From contig JBEAOO010000068.1 in the NCBI GenBank assembly GCA_041164825.1, forward strand, positions 1 through 7,536: a DNA stretch of 7,536 bases, read 5' to 3'. The notes under the pieces are model-generated. The model searched no databases. It worked only from the letters and a program-made list of their open reading frames with translations, and was not told where the DNA came from. The stretch is from JBEAOO01 sp041164825 (lineage in GTDB: Bacteria > Pseudomonadota > Gammaproteobacteria > Burkholderiales > Burkholderiaceae_C). Made by a program: the position numbers and the translations under genes. Of this stretch, positions 5,432-7,536 are shown piece by piece (position 1 is the stretch's first letter; each line of letters opens with the position of its first letter).

Positions 5432-6310
5432 TCAAGCCGCCAGCAACTTCTTCCGTCGCTCGACCAGCCGCATCACCATGGGCGTGAAGATCAGTTGCAT
5501 CGCCAACTCCATCTTTCCGCCCGGCACCACCAGCGTGTTGGCGCGCGACATGAAGGAGTCGTGCAGCATGCTCAGCAGGTAGGGGAAGTCGAAGCCGCGC
5601 GGGTTGGCGAAGCGGATCACCACCAGGCTCTCGTCGGCCGTGGGGATGGTGCGGGCGATGAACGGGTCGGAGGTGTCGACCACCGGCACGCGCTGGAAGT
5701 TGATGTGCGTGCGCGTGAACTGCGGGCAGATGTAGTGCACGTACTCGTGCATGCGGCGCAAGATCACATCGGTCACCGCCTCGGTGCTGTAGCCGCGCGT
5801 GCTGCGGTCGCGGTGGATTTTTTGGATCCACTCCAGGTTGATCACCGGCACCACGCCAATCAGCAAGTCGGCATGGCGGGCCACGTCCACCGTCTCGGTT
5901 TTCACCCCGCCGTGCAAGCCCTCGTAAAACAGCAGCTCGCTGGGCGGCAGGGATTGCCAGGGTGTGAAGGTGCCCGAGGTTTGGCCAAAGGGCGCGGCTT
6001 CTTCGTCGTTGTGCAGGTACTTGCGCGACTGGCCACTGCCCGTGTCGGCATAACTGCGGAACAGCGCTTCGAGCTCGGCGAACAGGTTGGCGTCTTCACC
6101 GAAGTGGCTGAAGTGCGGCTTGCCCTGGGCCTCGGCCTCGGCCATGGCGGCCTTCATGGCCGTGCGGTCGTGGCGGTGGAAGCTGTCGCCCTCGATGACG
6201 GCAGCCGCCACGCCTTCACGGCGAAAGATGTTCTCGAACGTGCGCGTGACCGAGGTGGTGCCGGCGCCTGATGAGCCGGTGATGGCGATGATGGGGTGGT
6301 GGGCAGACAT
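5432..6310 (-). CDS. cbbP: Phosphoribulokinase
   Basis: Phosphorylates ribulose-5-phosphate with ATP to ribulose-1,5-bisphosphate, the RuBisCO substrate and a committed step of the Calvin cycle. The 292-residue length fits the bacterial (octameric, NADH-activated) class and not the longer plant/cyanobacterial one. Motifs in order: Walker A loop GSSGAGTTS (12-20), IEGDSFHRHDR with the likely catalytic base Asp42 plus His45 and Arg49, LLFYEGLHGG with acidic Glu130, and HRDRSTRGYS with Asp168. Arg31, His45, Arg233 and Arg256 sit where, from memory, allosteric effector residues were described in the Rhodobacter sphaeroides enzyme (partly offset by one). The paired cysteines of the thioredoxin-regulated plant form near the P-loop are absent. 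ATG 6310 has GGGAG with a 7-base spacer and lies 15 bp after the cbbF stop, so cbbF and cbbP are surely co-transcribed. Confidence 0.97.
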   Translation of the reverse strand: MSAHHPIIAITGSSGAGTTSVTRTFENIFRREGVAAAVIEGDSFHRHDRTAMKAAMAEAEAQGKPHFSHFGEDANLFAELEALFRSYADTGSGQSRKYLHNDEEAAPFGQTSGTFTPWQSLPPSELLFYEGLHGGVKTETVDVARHADLLIGVVPVINLEWIQKIHRDRSTRGYSTEAVTDVILRRMHEYVHYICPQFTRTHINFQRVPVVDTSDPFIARTIPTADESLVVIRFANPRGFDFPYLLSMLHDSFMSRANTLVVPGGKMELAMQLIFTPMVMRLVERRKKLLAA

Positions 6311-6325
6311 GAGGAAACTCCCGGC

Positions 6326-7417
6326 TCAATCGATGTTTGCGAACAGGCCGCGCTTGCCGAACAAGGGCGCGGTGAACTGGGACGGCGCGGCGCGCTCTTC
6401 GCGGTGGTAGGCCTCGATGCGGCTGACCTCCTCGGTCGAGCCAAACACGAAGCCGATGCGCTGGTGAATGGCCGTGGGCTGCACCGTCATCAAGCGCGCC
6501 TCGCCGGTGCTGGCGTTGCCGCCGGCCTGCTCGATCAGGAACGAAATCGGGTTGGCCTCGTAGAGCAGGCGCAGGCGGCCGGGCTTGCCTGGGTCTTTGC
6601 TGTCGCGCGGGTACAAAAACACGCCGCCGCGCATCAGGATGCGGTGCGTCTCGGCCACCAGCGAGGCGATCCAGCGCATGTTGAAGTCGGCGCCGCGCGG
6701 GCCGCCCACCCCAGCCACGCACTCGTCCACATAGCGCTTCACGGCCGGCTCCCAGAAGCGGCTGTTGGAGGCGTTGATGGCGAACTCGCGGGTGCGCACG
6801 GGGATGCGCAGATTGGGGTGGCTGAGCACCCACTCGCCGAGTTGCGGGTCGAGCGTGAAGGCATGGGTGCCCGCGCCCAGCGTGAGCACCAGCATGGTGG
6901 CCGGGCCGTAGAGGGCATAACCGGCGCAGACCTGCTGGTTGCCAGGCTGCAAAAAATCGGCCTCGGCCGCGTCTTCACCCGGTCGCACGGCACGCACGAT
7001 CGAGAAGATGCTGCCCACCGGCGCGTTGACATCGATGTTGGACGAACCATCGAGCGGGTCGAACATCAGCAGGTACTTGCCGCGTGGGTGCTGGGGCGGC
7101 AGTGCATAGGGCGCTTCCATTTCCTCGGACACCATGCCCGCCACGTGACCACCCCACTCGGTGGCGCGCAGGAACATCTGGTTGCCCAACACATCGAGCG
7201 GCTTCTGCGCCTCGCCCTGCACATTGACCACACCGAGCCCCGGCGGCTCCACGCCCAAGGTGTCTGCCAAGTTGCCCAGCGCCACCTTGCGCGAAATGGC
7301 CTTGCAGGCCAGCGAGACATCGGTGATCAGTGCATTGAGCTCGCCGGTGGCGTTGGGGTGTTTGCGGCGCTCCTCGATGAGGAACTGGGTGAGGGTGGAC
7401 TTTCCTCCGGTGGGCAT
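6326..7417 (-). CDS. cbbF: Class I fructose-1,6-bisphosphatase, Calvin-cycle type
   Basis: Hydrolyses fructose-1,6-bisphosphate to fructose-6-phosphate and phosphate using divalent metal; some autotrophic versions also act on sedoheptulose-1,7-bisphosphate, which cannot be decided from sequence here. The protein has 363 residues, slightly longer than the E. coli enzyme. Metal and active-site motifs are present: VSEEME (Glu98/Glu99), LMFDPLDGSSNID (Asp120, Asp123), NASNSRFW (215-222), GGVFLYPRD (264-272) and RLLYEANPISFLIEQAGG (283-300) with Glu287. The ATG at 7417 was chosen because MPTGGKSTLTQFL starts the family match and is preceded by AGGAG with a 6-base spacer. The frame stays open to 7525 but that extension is not conserved-looking. 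It is the first cbb gene within the window; the upstream gene is outside. Confidence 0.96.
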   Translation of the reverse strand: MPTGGKSTLTQFLIEERRKHPNATGELNALITDVSLACKAISRKVALGNLADTLGVEPPGLGVVNVQGEAQKPLDVLGNQMFLRATEWGGHVAGMVSEEMEAPYALPPQHPRGKYLLMFDPLDGSSNIDVNAPVGSIFSIVRAVRPGEDAAEADFLQPGNQQVCAGYALYGPATMLVLTLGAGTHAFTLDPQLGEWVLSHPNLRIPVRTREFAINASNSRFWEPAVKRYVDECVAGVGGPRGADFNMRWIASLVAETHRILMRGGVFLYPRDSKDPGKPGRLRLLYEANPISFLIEQAGGNASTGEARLMTVQPTAIHQRIGFVFGSTEEVSRIEAYHREERAAPSQFTAPLFGKRGLFANID

Positions 7418-7476
7418 GGCGGTCTCCTGATGTTGAATCTGTGGGGCCGAGCGGCAGGAGCTCGGGCCGGTGTGTG

Positions 7477-7494
7477 GGGGCGTCTTGGGGCGCC
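7477..7494 (-). repeat. Leader motif before cbbF, similar to that before cbbT
   Basis: On the minus strand this reads GGCGCCCCAAGACGCCCC, differing from 5044-5060 by a single inserted A. It starts 77 bases before the cbbF ATG. It can form a short imperfect hairpin. Sharing between two operon leaders is suggestive but the tract is GC-rich and simple. Confidence 0.4.
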
Positions 7495-7500
7495 TTTGGG

Positions 7501-7527
7501 GGTTGTCAGCAGGGCCTGAACGCAACC
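7501..7527 (-). other. Imperfect hairpin upstream of cbbF
   Basis: GGTTGTCAG (7501-7509) pairs with CTGA (7516-7519) and CAACC (7523-7527), giving a 9-bp stem with a 3-base bulge and a 6-base loop. No T-run follows on either strand. It could be the end of an upstream gene's message or part of the cbbF leader; the window ends 9 bases later, so context is missing. Confidence 0.3.
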
Positions 7528-7536
7528 TGCGGGCCA

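Noticed and set aside
4827..5831. A 334-codon minus-strand open frame crossing cbbT start, the gap and the cbbP end
   Set aside because: It overlaps two certain genes in another frame and is low-complexity; openness is due to GC content.
6296..7519. A 407-codon plus-strand frame opposite cbbF
   Set aside because: Antisense shadow of the bisphosphatase gene with no recognisable motif.

Overview
The window is GC-rich chromosomal DNA, roughly two-thirds G+C by eye. The proteins look betaproteobacterial, and the best guess is a facultatively autotrophic member of the Burkholderiales, possibly Comamonadaceae. That placement is inferred from protein style and gene order; no rRNA or other marker is present.

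Right part (1909-7417, minus strand): four Calvin-Benson-Bassham genes read leftward in the order fructose-1,6-bisphosphatase (cbbF), phosphoribulokinase (cbbP), transketolase (cbbT) and class II fructose-bisphosphate aldolase (cbbA). Together they cover much of the conversion of triose phosphates back to ribulose-1,5-bisphosphate. Aldolase makes fructose-1,6-bisphosphate (and can make sedoheptulose-1,7-bisphosphate), CbbF dephosphorylates it, transketolase makes pentose phosphates, and CbbP makes the RuBisCO substrate. RuBisCO and cbbR are not in the window and probably lie past the right edge. cbbF-cbbP (15 bp apart) and cbbT-cbbA (52 bp apart) are tight pairs, but 417 bp of non-coding DNA separate cbbP from cbbT.

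That 417-bp gap holds the most unusual structure seen here. Two large hairpin elements lie in opposite orientation. Each has a conserved core (GCAGGTAAAGGAGGAG ... CGGGGGACACGGA) around a small hairpin with a GCA loop, closed by a 26-bp outer stem. The outer stems are almost perfectly self-complementary in each copy yet unrelated in sequence between the copies. The central hairpin also changes sequence while keeping its pairing. A third, partial copy starts at base 1. I do not recognise the family.

Left part (1-1908): a small DUF2007-type protein with a C-terminal four-cysteine zinc ribbon (minus strand), an Lrp/AsnC-family regulator transcribed divergently from it, and a DUF2199 protein that converges on cbbA. 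Gaps here are short. The 458-651 divergent region contains spaced TGCGCA boxes that may be an operator. An 18-bp perfect palindrome lies at 66-83. I saw no convincing terminator in the 1729-1908 convergent gap. No tRNA, rRNA, CRISPR array, transposase or phage gene was seen.
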